Shown here one piece after another: positions 9,229 through 21,254 of a DNA stretch of 64,000 nt (the stretch's first letter is position 1; every line of letters begins with the position of its first letter). The notes beneath the pieces were generated by a model. The model worked only from the letters and a program-made list of their open reading frames with translations. It ran no database searches and had not been told where the DNA came from. Source of the stretch: Branchipolynoe longqiensis (lineage: Eukaryota; Annelida; Polychaeta; Phyllodocida; Polynoidae). The DNA lies in assembly GCA_030323885.1 (NCBI GenBank), contig CM059186.1, positions 150,634,407 to 150,698,406 of the forward strand. Direction: 5' to 3'. Both the position numbers and the translations under genes were made by a program.

Positions 9229-11120
9229 TCACACAATACAAACATAAACAACATGGGGATTTTAATTAAATATGTATTTCATTTTCCATAAATTAAGAAT
9301 TAAAATAATGCATTGCAATGTGCTATATATATATAACAGGTGGGAACACAACTAGAATTGTTTTAAGTATATCAACTCAGATAGCTCTCCCCCCCCTACT
9401 CCCCACACCCCACACGCACATACACATACACTTCACCCATGATAACAACACAGTTTATACAGCACCCTGTCACCTTAGCTTATAAGTTATAATACTGAGC
9501 TTACTCCTGATAGCTAACCCACTAACACGCGAAACCTCCATATTAATTTACTGATATAACCTACCGAGATACCTATCTCCAATGTAATGTCTGTGGCTGG
9601 AAGACCAGAGACTCGGCACTGAAAAAGAAAATGTATGTTTTGATGAATAAATAGTTTTACCAACAACAACAACAAAACAAAAATGACCCTGATAAATATG
9701 CAAACTTGAACCCACGATTTAATTTTCTACAAGTGACTCCCGAAAACCTGATCCATAAGTCAACGACTACCACCCTAGATAGAATTTGTCATTGAGAGCC
9801 TTATATATGCTAGTTATATATAAATTATTCAATAAATAGATATAGCAGCCTCAGTATTACTAGCCCCTTCAATATTAATTGAAATCTATTTGAGCAAAAG
9901 TAAATGTCTTTTTTTTAAGCTGAGATAATTTTCATGTTTTATTTTTTTTTAAGCTGAGATAATTTTCATGTTTTAGATTTTTTAAGGGGGTGAGGAAGAG
10001 TATCCCATGTACTAGTGCTCACAATAAAGTACATGTTTTATGTATACAGTATGGCGTTGTTATAACGCGATCGTTGAGGTCCATAAAATGTCATTGCGGG
10101 AAAAAAACCCGGAGTCGCACTAATTTGGGTTTCAAGAAAATCAACAACATTAAAAACAATTTTTTTTTTAACGAGTCCAATGACTCATCGCGATGTCCGA
10201 ATTCGTGTTAAATCGGTGTGCGCAAAATCGGGTTTTCACTATATTTATTGGCCTGCAGTTCTATCCTATGTACATGTGTGGTGTGGGGAGAGGAGGGGGA
10301 GATGTATTTGAAGTTGTGAACTCTTAACCCTTTAAATGCAAACAGTCCCTAAGTATACAGTGATTTACCTGTGTTTGGCCTCCGAACCGTGCCATCGCCC
10401 AAGGGGCCCCGAACACATGTCACCTGTTGTGGAGATAGCAGCAGGCGCTTAGTCAGTTACTGGGCTACCCGCAAACTATTTTGAAGAGAACAAAATAATA
10501 ATAATAACATAGCAGGGGAAATGTCAGGTGCACAACGATTAGTGAGGGTATGGGATGGTGGAGGTGAGCTGAATCAATTGATTGATTACACTGGAAAGGT
10601 TTGTTTGATTAGCGGGGTTTTGCTCTCATTTAACACAAATTTAACCACTTCAAAATTGCATCAGGTTTGTAGTTTTTTATGTTTTTTTTTTTTAACATCC
10701 TGACACCTAAGCCTACTTTTGCAGTTAATTACATGACCCATCTCTGTGACCAAATAGAAAATATCACTACCATAAAATTGATTAAAAACCACACACACAA
10801 AAATACAACCAAAAAACCACCCCCCGGATGCCCCAAATTCTGACAAAATATGCCTGATAAACAAGTGTACATGTGTTTTATGTTTGGCTTAGGGTACCGC
10901 ACACAACTTCTAGTGCGCAGTTGCAAGCCTCACTGCTAGGTGGCAGCACCGGCCGAGTCTGGAAGTAATCTATATATACCGCTACGAGGAAATGATGACT
11001 TTACTAATGCCCAATTTTAACTGGGCCGAATACACAAGTCATGGTCAGAGTATTGTTGTGTTAGGTGAACTGGTCACACCTGCGCATGCGGAGCAGGCAA
11101 TTTAGTTACTAATATTAGTA
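9229..11120. other. Mostly unrecognised AT-rich sequence with small repeats
   Basis: At 9592-9662 lies a copy of a short repeat (GGCTGGAAGACCAGAGACTC...ATGAATAAATAG) seen again at 38408, 47104 and, reversed, at 21975 and 51590. At 9912-9975 a 32-base segment with AAGCTGAGATAATTTTCATG is duplicated directly. At 10045-10240 TATAACGCGATCGTTGAGG resembles decayed pogo/Tigger-type non-autonomous sequence. No exon is supported. Confidence 0.4.
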
Positions 11121-11127
11121 ATAACTA

Positions 11128-11722
11128 CCCAATCGGAGCTTGGTTCTAAGAGCTGCCCAACTGGGAGACAAGGGTCGTGTTCAAGGTATGCCTCGGAGGC
11201 GCCTCGGAGAAATTCTGGACGTCGCGCTAGTCTGAATGACTTGAGCTGTCTGGTGCCTCGAAAATGGTGGCCTCCATAGGGGCCGGCCGCCATTTACAAT
11301 TGAAAAGAATAGCTCTGATTGGCTGAAACCACTGAATCTGGCGGCCATTTTCGAGGCACTTTTTGCCTCCTACCTGAAAAGGTAGATGCCTCAGAGTCGA
11401 CTCTGAGGTGCACCCTGAACGCATATAGGCCTAAAAGATGTCGCGAAGCCGACTCAGAGTCGACTCAGAGTCGACTCGGAGGCGTACCCTGAACGCGGCC
11501 CTGGCTACTACGAGCACCATGACCCGATATCCCACTCAGTCATATTATCCTGGTACTGAGAAAACCAGCACTTGCCCCATCCCTGTAATGCCGAGCGCCA
11601 GGCTGGGTGGTGACAAGTGACATTTTGATAAGTCATTGGTTTGACTCGGTCGGGATTCGAACCCATTACTTCCTGCATGGAAAGTCAACCAGCGCTCTTG
11701 CCTATTCAACCACCCCGTCTGG
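11128..11722 (-). mobile_element. tRNA-derived SINE (family 1), split by a MITE
   Basis: Reverse-oriented SINE. A short 3' piece (GCTGCCCAACTGGGAGACAA) lies before 11171. The larger part, from CGAGCACCATGACC at 11511 to the head complement ACCACCCCGTCTGG at 11722, lies after the inserted TIR element. Confidence 0.8.
11171..11502. mobile_element. TIR element (MITE) nested in a SINE
   Basis: The left end AGGGTCGTGTTCAAGGTATG and right end TACCCTGAACGCGGCCCT are inverted repeats of about 23 bp, 332 bp apart. The interior is itself rich in short palindromes (GAGTCGACTCAGAGTCGACT, CCTCGGAGGCGCCTCGGAG). No coding capacity. Confidence 0.75.
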
Positions 11723-11967
11723 TGACAATCGGAGCCAATGCACATATTAAGCATATGTTAAGCAGTTATTACCTGATATGTGACTTTGGATGAGTATCGA
11801 CTGAGGCATAGGCACGATCAAGATAAATAGACAATTTCTACCAACAACCCGCAATGTGATCTCAGTGGAAGAACCCATGTTGTGAGTTGATTGATTTATT
11901 GATCGGTGTTGGTTTTGGTTTTTTACTTTGTGTCATAAACAAAGACGAAATTCACGGTCGTCTCGTT

Positions 11968-12300
11968 GTTGGAAGAAGCTGAATTGCATAGTGTTGTGTG
12001 GAAAAGTGCTCATAGAGTATTTCCTTCACCAGCCTGCCCTCTGACGGCAGTGGCAAAAACTAATGTAGTGAGTAGCAGCCAACTGTATAATGCTGTGTGG
12101 ATAAGGCCTCACGGGACCTTTCCACCACCAACCTGCCCTCTGGTGGCAGTGGCAAGAACTATTATGATTGGTGCCAGCTGAATCAGTGAATGTGCTTCAT
12201 GCTCTATGGAACAGTCTGATAGAGGATTTCCATCACAGGTGGCAGTGCAAAGACTAATGTTAGTAGAAGTCCACTGTGCATGCTCCTCGGAAAAGGTCTG
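11968..12300 (+). repeat. Degenerate tandem repeat, about 3 units of 105-115 bp
   Basis: The units share 'AGTGTTGTGTGGAAAAG', 'CCTGCCCTCTGRYGGCAGTG' and 'GCAAAGACTAATG' at about 11985, 12085 and 12200. The open frames inside follow the repeat and are not genes. Confidence 0.6.
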
Positions 12301-12382
12301 CTCCATATACCCATATTAGAGCCATATTAGGATGATAAAACATTGATAAAAATTACTTTAATTTTCAAACTTGAATAATATT

Positions 12383-12564
12383 CAGTAAAACCTCTCTAAC
12401 CGACCACCTCCACAGATCGACTGCTCCCCGATATCGATCGCTTTATTTGGGTCCCAACAATACCATTGTAACCATATTCTAACTACCTAAACCGACCACC
12501 TCCCTAAATGGACCGCTTACTTAGAGTCGGTGCCAAGGTCGGTCGATTTAGAGAGGTTTTACTG
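12383..12564. mobile_element. pogo/Tigger-like MITE
   Basis: The terminal inverted repeats CAGTAAAACCTCTCTAACCG and, reversed, AGAGAGGTTTTACTG are about 182 bp apart, with inner GACCACCTCC repeats. The CAGTAAAACCTCT-type end is a hallmark of pogo-family non-autonomous elements. Confidence 0.8.
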
Positions 12565-13039
12565 TATTTTAACAGATAGACAGAATACCGAAAAGTGATA
12601 TTGTAATGACCAACACTGAACAGGTCCCTGGGCATTGTAATATAATACCATATGTAATATATAATATTTGCTGGATGTCCCTAGGTACTCGTCTGTTGGT
12701 TGACTCTGTTGACAAATCCGTCGTGTTCTCACCCACGATGAGTCTCTAGATGTATTATTATCCATGACGCATATATAGACACACACAAGCCCAGAGATAG
12801 ACAGACATCGTTGAATATTCACCAACTTGTTTGTCATTGGAGGTAGAACTTCCAATACGTCACGGATCGATTGGTGTGCCACGTAACTTGTGGTGCCGCC
12901 TCACGGCCTGATGCTGGGGCTGCCCCACTCCCCCTCCCCCTTCCCTCCCCCCTCCGCTTGTAGCCACCATCACCACTCACCCACCCAACTCACCGCTACC
13001 GACGACCAATCAATATGAACACGCGTGCTCTATTGTAAC
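12565..13039. other. No recognisable feature
   Basis: Short C-rich run at 12920-12955, otherwise unique sequence. No exon or repeat identified. Confidence 0.4.
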
Positions 13040-13812
13040 GCTACGACGCCCGTGTTGTGAGTGCATTTACCGCCTAACTTCGGAACGCGCTACACATGTA
13101 CATTTAATTTCAAACACCCGCGTAGTGAGTGCATTCATTTACCACCTAACGTTGGAATGCTCTACACATGTACATTTCATTTCTAACGCCTGTATAGTGA
13201 GTGCATTTACCGCCTAACTTCGGAACGCGCTACACATGTACATTTCATTTCAAACACCAGTGTAGTGAGTATATTCATTTACCGCCTAACGTTGGAACGC
13301 GCTACACGTGCACATTTAATTTCTAACGCCCGTGTAGTGAGTGCATTTACCGCCTCACTTCGGAACGCGCTACACATGTACATTTCATTTCAAACACCTC
13401 TGTAGTGAGTGCAATTACTGCCTAATGTTGGAACGTGCTACACATGTGCATTTCATTTCAAACACCCGTGTAGTGAGTGCATTCATTTACCGCCTAACGT
13501 TGGAACGCGCTACACATGCACATTTAATTTCTAACGCCTGTGCAGTGAGTGCATTTACCGCCTGACGTTGGAACATGCTACACATGTACATTTCATTTCA
13601 AACACCCATGTAGTGAGTACATTCATTTACCACCTAACATTGGAACACGCTACATGTGCACATTTAATTTCTAACACCCGTGTAGTGAGTGCATTTACCA
13701 CCTAATGTTGGAACGCGCTACACATGTACATTTCATTTCAAACACCCGGGTAGTGAGTGCATTTATCGCCTAACGTTGGAACGCGGTACACGTGTACATT
13801 TCGTTTCTACAC
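13040..13812 (+). repeat. Minisatellite with dimeric higher-order units
   Basis: Eleven units begin near the GTAGTGAGTGCATT motif at about 13058, 13124, 13197, 13264, 13337, 13402, 13471, 13543, 13611, 13683 and 13751. Spacing alternates between about 66 and 72 bp. One unit type ends TTTCAAACACCC; the other ends TTTCTAACGCCC and carries an extra CATT, so the real period is a dimer of about 138 bp. The small frames here are repeat translations. Confidence 0.9.
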
Positions 13813-13929
13813 AGCCAGTATAACACAGTTAGTTATACAGCCACCGGCCAATGTGACCCAACTGCAAGAATAGAGCCGGCTCAGAAAGGTGTGACTCGGT
13901 GAGCAGGGTCAATTAGACAGGTGTGTTTA

Positions 13930-14045
13930 CACACAGCTGGTCCCTGGCACCAGGTTCCTGGAAGCTGGTTCCCTGGCAGCTGGTTCCTGGAAGCTGGATC
14001 TTCGGCAGCTGGTTCCTGGTAGCTGGTTCCCTGGAAGCTGCTCAG
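13930..14045 (+). repeat. Short tandem repeat, GCTGGTTCCTGG units
   Basis: Seven to eight degenerate copies of a 13-bp CAGCTGGTTCCTG-type unit. No function inferred. Confidence 0.75.
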
Positions 14046-14300
14046 TCCGACATCGGGCAACGTTGTGCGGGGACGCACAGACAGACAATGGGCATCATGC
14101 TTCAGGTGAGTAGTGAACGGTGTTGGATAGGCCTGCAAAGAGCGGGATGGTCGGTTCTGCCTGCACCTGTATAAAAGGTCTCCTACATTGCACGTGGTGT
14201 ATCTAATCAAGTGGAGAAAGGCACCATGTACTTTTAGTTCCAACTCGTTGGGTTCTGGTAATATTCTGGAATAAAAGTAATTAAAATAGAGTCAGTAATG

Positions 14301-14570
14301 TTTTGTTTGTTGTTGTTTTATGTCCTAGCAACATCTGAGGCCATATCAGGACGGCTACCGACATGTGACAGTGCACACTCATGGCAACTTTAGTGCTGCC
14401 CCACTGGGAATCAAGGCCACCAGCACCATGACATGATATCCGACTCAGTCACATTATCCTGACACTGAGCCAACCAGTCCTCGCCCTATCCTAATAATAC
14501 CGAGCGCCAGGCTAGGAAGCGACAAGTATAAATTTTTAAGTCATTAGTTTGACTCGACCCAGGTTAGAAT
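14301..14570 (-). mobile_element. tRNA-derived SINE (family 1), head-truncated, minus strand
   Basis: The TTTGTTTGTTGTTGTTTTA tail complement is followed by all core blocks, ending in the GACTCGACCCAGGTTAGAA head segment. It then meets the dispersed repeat paired with 1851-2030. Confidence 0.88.
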
Positions 14571-14790
14571 ATATATATAAAAAATATATTATATGTATTC
14601 ATTATTTACAGTGCCATACTACTGTTATGTCATGGACGTGTAGCTTAAATGATGATTTGAAAATTCCTTTTCCCCTCAAAGATTAAACACGCACACACAT
14701 ATATCTTTTGAAGAGATCCATTTTCAGTTCCAAAGAACTGACCTGCCAACCATTGATTCTCACAGGCAAACCCCGCATGAGCAGCTCACG
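14571..14790 (-). repeat. Dispersed repeat, partner of 1851-2030
   Basis: Reverse complement of the earlier copy (TCATGGACGTGTAGCTTAAA, TTTTCCCCTCAAAGATTAAA). Confidence 0.7.
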
Positions 14791-15460
14791 TTTTGAGCGC
14801 AACACCAACTATATATATATAATCTGTTGTTTTATATTCCATATATATATATATAATATTTTCATTTGCACCATCTAAATTCTACTAAATGCTAAATCCG
14901 TGAAAACACCATTTTAACACACAACAAATTCAAATAAAATTGTATTGATTACAGTTATACCAAATATTTTAGTTAAGTATACAAATACAGTTAAGCAAAC
15001 AAGTTTGGGTACATTCATGGTGTCGATGTGCCAGTTTTCACGTTTGGCATTACTGGGATGGGGCAAGGAGCAGTGGAATAAGAAAGACCAATTGTTTGCA
15101 TTTGAAATTTCCTTGGCTTAATTAACAAATGTAACACCAACAAAAGAAACAATTAATCTGCTAGCCTTGGTTCTGATAACTATTAAATACTTAAAAGAGA
15201 AAAAGTGGGAGGGGAGAGAAAGAGAGAAAGTGGGGGAGAGAGAGAAAGGGAGGGAGAGGGGGTAACATGAGGACGGCACCATGGTGTTGCTTAGCGACGG
15301 ATGCTGCTTTCGTCAGGCTGTCCTAGGCTAGGCTGAAGTCACCCCTGGATGTGTAGCAAAACATTTTGAGTAGAACAGCAGCAACAACAAAATAACCTAA
15401 AATTTCAGAGCCCCTTGCTATTTTAGCCCGTTCACTCAGTGAAGTAAGCGGTGTCAGTTA
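14791..15460. other. No gene seen; GA-rich tract at 15195-15262
   Basis: AT-rich sequence, then an AGAGAGAAAGTGGG-type purine run. The remainder is unrecognised. Confidence 0.4.
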
Positions 15461-15461
15461 C

Positions 15462-15990
15462 GAGGGGTGTGTGTGTGGGGGGGGGGGGGGTCTGAGCATG
15501 TCTCCATTATGAACTCTTGCTTCACTCCCTTCTCCCTCCTTCCTCCACCTCTCACCCCCGTCTCCTCCCCAACACTCCTCTCTCCTGCTTTCTCCACAAT
15601 TCTGGTCTCGGCATGTCCACACATTGAACGCTTCTCTCCTCTCCCTTCTCCCTCCGTCCTCCATCCTCCATCTCCCACTCCCCATCCTCCCCATCCTCCC
15701 CAAAATTACCCTCTCTTGTTTCACTCACTCATTTCTCTCCCTTACCTTTCTCCCTTCTCCCATCTCCTCTCTCTCACTCTCTCTCTCTCATGTCTTCGTT
15801 CTCCACCCCTCTGTCCGTGGTGCTCTCTCCTCCTCCCTTGCATATCCCAGCCTCGCACTCCCTCATCCTCTCTCCTGCCCAGCCGCTCACCCCCCTCTCC
15901 GGGGCCTCCTCGCGCTCATTTCCGCTTCTCCTCTCCTGCCCAGCCTCTCAACCCCCCCCCCCCCCCTCTCCGAGGTAGGAAGGTGCAGGT
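15462..15990. repeat. Pyrimidine-rich low-complexity tract
   Basis: A (GT)n/(G)n start followed by about 500 bp of CTCCCT/CTCTCT with almost no purines. The Ser/Pro/Leu frames on both strands are artefacts of this composition. Confidence 0.85.
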
Positions 15991-16010
15991 TTAAGGAGTT
16001 TCTTTTTATA

Positions 16011-16339
16011 CCGGACACCGTGGCCAAGTCGGTAAGACTAAGAGTGTTGCCTAATTTCCCATGTGGGAGTTCATGGGTTCAAACCCCAACCGAGTAAAAA
16101 CCAGTTACTTACAACAGTGCTACCTAGCCTGACATTCAGCATTACTAACATATGGAAAAGACTGGTTTGCTCAGTATCAGGATAATGTAACTGATTGGGA
16201 GATCGGGTCATGGTGTTATTGGGCTGGTCTCCCAGTGGTCGTACACTGCCATAACTCGGTACCTGTCCTGATATGAGCTTATGTATTTGTAGGATATTAC
16301 ATTATATATTGCTAGGACTTTACACTCGAACAAACAACC
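16011..16339 (+). mobile_element. tRNA-derived SINE (family 1, variant head), plus strand
   Basis: The head reads CCGGACACCGTGGCCAAGTC...GTAAGACTAAGAG, with the B box GGTTCAAACCCC. This differs from the CCAGACGGGATGGCC head of other copies, while the body from GAGTAAAAACCAGTTACTTA onward is the same family. Confidence 0.85.
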
Positions 16340-17450
16340 ATATCCTCTTTATAGATTTCTTTACGTCCCCTCCCCAACCACTCACCCTTACCATGACATC
16401 TCGTTGTGAATCCAAATAAGGATCTAAATTGGATCCTTTGTGTCTAAATATGGCATCCCAACAAAAGAACAAGTAGTAGCAATGCACCTATTTAGGCAGG
16501 TCACCTCATGAGTAAGGGGATTGTGTGTGGGATTGTGGAAGGAGAGTCATCAGTTTGGCTAGCTGCCATATCTTTGAATATATATATAGATTGGCAACTG
16601 AAGTGGATGTCATGGTGGGAAATTTGTGACTTTTTTGTTTGTTGGTTGGAGCACCCGGTTGCTAAGAGACTGTCCATAGTTATAGGTCTTCCAGTGAGTG
16701 TGCACTATCACAAGTCATTATCCGACCTTAGATGTTGCTAGGACGTGAAGCCATAAACAAACATGTCAGTGTAAATATGAGAACCTGAAATGGGGGGTGG
16801 GGGGGGGGGGAGGTTTGGTTGCTTGATGCAGTCCCCCCGTGCTCTAGGTCGCTCTAGCTGCACCGCTCCAGACCTCCACCCACACGACAGGTAGAGCTAG
16901 TTTATTCCATCCACAATAATATTCGCATAAGTATTTATACACCATATAATAATGATGATAATATTTTAAAATGTTATTATTAATTATTATAAATGATCTA
17001 TTTCGCCTTGTTATTATTCTATTTCGCCCTGTTATAATGTTGTATACTGCCTCAACCCAAACCTTTTCGTGTATATTTATAGCCCCCACGCCCTCTCCTC
17101 TAGTCATGTCGACTATGTATATAAGATATAAATTACCACAAGCATATTGAAGACAGTTGTGGATGCGTCAGCGATCACTGGCAGTCATCTGTCTGCGTAT
17201 CAGAAATGTGAAGAGAACTGATAAGTGATAGCACGCCGCCCGTTATCAGCTCACGTGTGGGGTTGGGGTTGAGTCGGTAGCGCCGAGAGATCCCCCCCCC
17301 CCCAGGTGTCGGCACGCGGCCGGGTGTAAGGGCGGAGCGGGGGTCGGGCGGGGGGTAGATTGTCTGAAAGTGAGGCTGAGGTCTGCGCATGCGTGCATGC
17401 CTGACGCGCAACCTGAGGAGTCATTTCGTGCACGCCCATCCTCTTACCCC
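16340..17450. other. No gene seen; SINE tail fragment at 16678-16762
   Basis: 16678-16762 carries only the SINE 3' segment (AGTGTGCACTATCACAAGTC to GTTGCTAGGACGTGAAGC). A TATATAAG at 17117 near a GC-rich stretch (17230-17460) could be promoter-like, but nothing coding follows it. Confidence 0.4.
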
Positions 17451-17459
17451 TCTGCGCAC

Positions 17460-18165
17460 GGAGCCTGCTCACCTACTGTTTTACTCACGTCATACTCGCT
17501 TCTTGCTCTAATCACGTCCTGCTCACGTCTTGCTCTGCTCACGTCTTGCTCTGTTCATGTAATGCTCGCATCTTGTTCTGCTCACGTCCTGCTCACGTCG
17601 TGCTCTACATACTTTTTGCTCACATCTTGCTCTGTTCACGTAATGCTCGCATCTTGTTCTGCTCATGTACTGCTCACGTCCTGCTCTACACACTTGTTGC
17701 TCACGTCTTGCTCGGTTCACGCCTTGCTCGCATCTTGTTCTCCTTACGTCGTTCTCATGTCTTGATCTGCTCGCGTTATGCTCAAGCCCTACTCACGTCA
17801 TGCTCACATACTGACGTCCTGCCGACGTCCTGCTCACGCCTTGCCCTGGTCATGCCATGCTCTGCTCACGTCCTGCATGCCTTCTGATCACGTCCTTCCT
17901 TGCTCACGTCCTGCTCATGTCCTGCTCACGTCTTCCTGTTTACGTCCCCTTGTTCACGTCCTACTCACCTCAGCTCACCTCCTGCTCACTTCCTACTCAC
18001 TTCCTACTCGCCGCCTTCCCATACCCTCCTCACCTCCTGCTCACGGCTTCATGTTCATGTCCTACTCACGTCCTGCTCACCTGCTCATATCCTCATGTCC
18101 ATGCCATACTCACGTCCTGATCACCTGCTCATATCCTCATGCCCATGCCATACTCACATCCTTTT
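17460..18165 (+). repeat. TGCTCACGTCC minisatellite, left part
   Basis: Dozens of degenerate 10-13 bp units (TGCTCACGTCCTGCTCACGT...). The array is continued at 18480-18600 after an inserted SINE. The Cys/Ser/Leu frames here are spurious. Confidence 0.88.
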
Positions 18166-18474
18166 TTTTTTCTTGAAGATTTATACTGCCTATTATGGAT
18201 AAGCCTGAATAGACTTGTTTTCACCATTAGACAGTTTGTCGATAGAAAGCCCGAGCCTACACTTTTACCGACCCAAGGGATTTTTAACCTCCCACACCAC
18301 ATAGACATGGTATGAAAGCAACTGGCGTTTGATGACGCTGTAAGTTATCCACAGCGGTGGAAATCCAAATTGGCAGAGGTTGGGGCACAGAGAATCGAAC
18401 CACCGACCTTCAGATTAGGAGTCTGACCTAGAATAAGTCAGACACTCTAACCACTCCGCCACAGAAAACACCGC
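18166..18474 (-). mobile_element. Second tRNA-derived SINE family with A tail, minus strand
   Basis: On the minus strand it begins with a tRNA-like head (TGTGGCGGAGTGGTTAGAGT, B box GGTGGTTCGATTC), followed by a unique body of about 220 bp, and ends in A10 (a T run at 18165-18174 on the plus strand). It has no similarity to family 1. It interrupts the TGCTCACGTCC array, giving a clear empty-site expectation. Confidence 0.85.
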
Positions 18475-18479
18475 TCAAA

Positions 18480-18600
18480 TCCTCATGTCCATGCCATACT
18501 CACGTCCTGCTCACCTGCTCACGGCCCCATGTTCATGTCATACTCACGTCCTGCTCACCTCCTACTCACGTCCTGCTCACTTACCTGCGGTCATAGCCCC
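18480..18600 (+). repeat. TGCTCACGTCC minisatellite, right part
   Basis: Resumes with CCTCATGTCCATGCCATACT, the same sequence that precedes the SINE at about 18130-18150. Confidence 0.85.
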
Positions 18601-18962
18601 CCCCCCCCCTGCCGGGCGCTAACCATCTGTGCCCCGGCAGACTTTCTTCTCTGCCCCCCCCCCCACTCTCCTTTCACCTTGCCACACCCCGCTCCTCCTC
18701 CCTTATACCTTCTTCAATCTGCTCTCCTCCACCAAACACCCCCGTTCACTCCAACATTCCGAGGTCACCCCTAGCCTTGACACCGCTACAACTCCCACCC
18801 TCTTCTCTCAAATGTGCACACCCACAAGAACTTCGAAGTCATTCCTTGTTTACACTTTACCTATCCCACCCTCTCCCAAACTACACCCCCCCCCCCCCCC
18901 ACCATCCAATGTCTTCCGACCATCCACAGATGCGTAAGAACTTCGAGGTCACTCCTAGTCCT

Positions 18963-19241
18963 ATGCCTAGTACACACCTCCCGTTTACGATTCGCGCACT
19001 AAAACTCGCAACTCGACCCGACCCGCTTAAAACTGAAAACGGGCCGATTCATTTTTCGAATCGCGAATCGCAATCGTAATCGGCCCGCTTTAGCCCTAAA
19101 AACTGAGTTTTATACGCGAATCGCAATTGCTAGGTGTGCGCGGGGTGCGCACACCTAGCGATTTTTGTGCGCGAAACGGGCAGTTTTCGATCGTATACGG
19201 GAAGTGTGTGTGCACAAACGGTAGGTGTGTACCAGGCACTA
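18963..19241. mobile_element. TIR element with internal perfect hairpin
   Basis: The left end TGCCTAGTACACACCTCCCG and the right end GGTAGGTGTGTACCAGGCA are inverted repeats. The interior is palindrome-like throughout, with a perfect 13-bp stem at 19129-19141/19147-19159 (GCTAGGTGTGCGC, 5-base loop). It sits within one C-rich tandem unit, probably flanked by a CTA duplication. Confidence 0.75.
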
Positions 19242-19876
19242 GTTTACACTTTACACCCCTCACCCTCTCCCAAACGCTCCCCCCCCCCCACATCCAACAT
19301 CACTCCTTGTTTACACTTTACACCCCCACCGTCTCTAAAAAAATACTCACCCCATCTCCAACTTCTCCCGAACATACACACAAGCTCAAGACTTCCGAGG
19401 TCACTCCTAGTTTGCACTTTACACATTCCCACCCGACCATCTCTGTCTCTATCTATCCATTTATCCATCTGTCTGTCTCTCTGTCTCCCCCTCTCTCTCT
19501 CTCTCTCTCTCTCTTGCTCTTGCTCTCTCGCTCCAACCTCCTACTTTTTCTCTTTTAAGTATCTCAACACGAGTGAAGACCAGGTTTTTTGTTTGTGCTG
19601 TTTAAAAAGAAATGTAATTCATTGATTAAGCAATTATAGTCATGAATAATTGATCTTACCTCATTCCACTGAACCTTGTCATCCTAGTAATACAAAACGC
19701 GAGGCTAACTCTCAAGTTTCCCTCAAACTTTGACGCTGTACACCACCCGCACTTTGGACGCTGGACGCCACCCCCGATCCCACACACACACATGCTTCTA
19801 ACCCCACACCACGCACACAAACATAAACACATCGATACAATTCCAAAGCTGTTTCCCAACCTTTCACTTTGCCCCC

Positions 19877-20201
19877 ACCAGACGGGATGGCCGAATGAGT
19901 TAGAGCGTCCGTCTCCCATGCTGGTAGATCGTGGGGTCGTGGGTTCGAGTCAAACCAATGACTTTAAAATTGATACTTGTCGCTTCCTAGCCAGGCGCTC
20001 AGCATTATTAGGATAGGGCAAGGACTGGTGTGCTCAGTGTCAGGATAATGTGACTGAGTGGGATAACAGGTCATGGTGCCGGCGGCCTGGTTTCCCAGTG
20101 GGACAGCACTATAAAGTCACCATGAGTGCGCACTGTCACAAGTCGGTACCCATCCTGATATGACCTTAGATGTTGCTAGGACGTAAAACAACAACAAACA
20201 A
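19877..20201 (+). mobile_element. tRNA-derived SINE (family 1), full length with target duplication
   Basis: The head CCAGACGGGATGGCCGAATG and B box GGGTTCGAGTC lead into the full body and a CAACAACAAACAAA tail. It is flanked by direct repeats ACTTTGCCCCC at 19866-19876 and 20202-20212, which shows target-primed retrotransposition. Confidence 0.95.
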
Positions 20202-20463
20202 ACTTTGCCCCCCGCCAACACCCCTCCCGCTCCCTCACCCACATGCCCACCCTCCACCACACCCGCTACCTCTATCTTCTGGATTTCCCCATTGCCAGCA
20301 GCCCTCTCCACCTCCACCCCACACCCACCGCCCCCTACTCCACCGCGAACACACTCACCGCACCCACTCAAGCACCACCAAGGCTACTCTATAACCTTTA
20401 CACTTTACCCTTCCTCCTCCCACCCTCCACCCCAAGCCAACCCGCCACACTCCAATGTTTAAG

Positions 20464-20781
20464 TTACTTGTTGGAGGTTTACGTCCTGGCAACATGTAGG
20501 GTCATATCAGGACGGGTACCGACTTGTGACAGTGCACACTCATGACAACTGTTTAGTGCTGCCACACTGGGAGACCAGACCACCAGTCACATTATCTTAA
20601 CACTGAGCCAACCAGTCCTTGCCCTATCCTAATAATGCTGAGTGCCTGAATTGGAAGCGACAAGTATAACATTTTAAATCATTGGGTTGACTCGACCAGA
20701 ATTTGAACCTGTGGGTTCGAACCCCACAATCTACCAAAATGAGAGATGGACGCTCAACTCTTTCAGTCATCCCGTCTGGTC
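20464..20781 (-). mobile_element. tRNA-derived SINE (family 1), full length with target duplication, minus strand
   Basis: Reverse-oriented copy bounded by CCAATGTTTAAG at 20452-20463 and 20782-20793. The head complement ends CATCCCGTCTGGT. Confidence 0.93.
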
Positions 20782-21254
20782 CCAATGTTTAAGACTTCCA
20801 CATTCCACCCCCAACCCCACCCACCAAACCCCACTCAGATCCCTGACTGACTCAGTCCTTACCTCTGCCCCCACCACACACCACCCCCATCCCGACCTCT
20901 ACCCCACCCTAACCTGAACATGCACACAACATACTCACACTTACACTGAAGCACTCTACCCCCCCCCCCCCCACCAACCCTTGCCCTTTACTACCCTCAT
21001 CCCCACCCCCATCCCCAACACCACCCCCCACCACGAGGTGCTCGGGCGGTGAACTGCTCACGACCTGACTCAGTGCACGCCCAGCCCGGAAACAGACCGC
21101 ACCTGCCCTACTTACCTGTCACTACGCCTGCGCGGTGAGAGTTCGGACGCAGACGACTTTCATACCTTTTCGTCTCACCGCGCTTATACATAATATATAT
21201 ATATATATAGGAGGAAACAAAAGGCGCGCACAAGTAACGGGCAGTCCCGGGGGC

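Larger units (their letters stand above)
18755..21030 (+). repeat. C-rich tandem repeat region carrying a MITE and two SINEs
   Basis: Units of roughly 100 bp share 'CTTCGAGGTCACTCCTAGT', 'TTTACACTTTACACC' and a C-rich stretch at about 18760, 18825, 18940, 19305 and 19385. Looser C-rich copies lie at 20213-20460 and 20790-21030. Pyrimidine microsatellite occurs at 19440-19560. The open frames are artefacts. Confidence 0.7.

Noticed and set aside
13040..13812. CRISPR-like direct repeat array
   Set aside because: Units are contiguous and all parts repeat. There are no unique spacers and the genome is clearly eukaryotic.
15467..16097. Ser/Pro/Leu-rich ORFs
   Set aside because: A pyrimidine-only tract gives stop-free frames by composition.
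19877..19960. Possible tRNA gene (A and B boxes)
   Set aside because: The tRNA-like segment is the 5' head of a SINE that occurs about 22 times. The acceptor stem does not pair and the SINE body follows directly.
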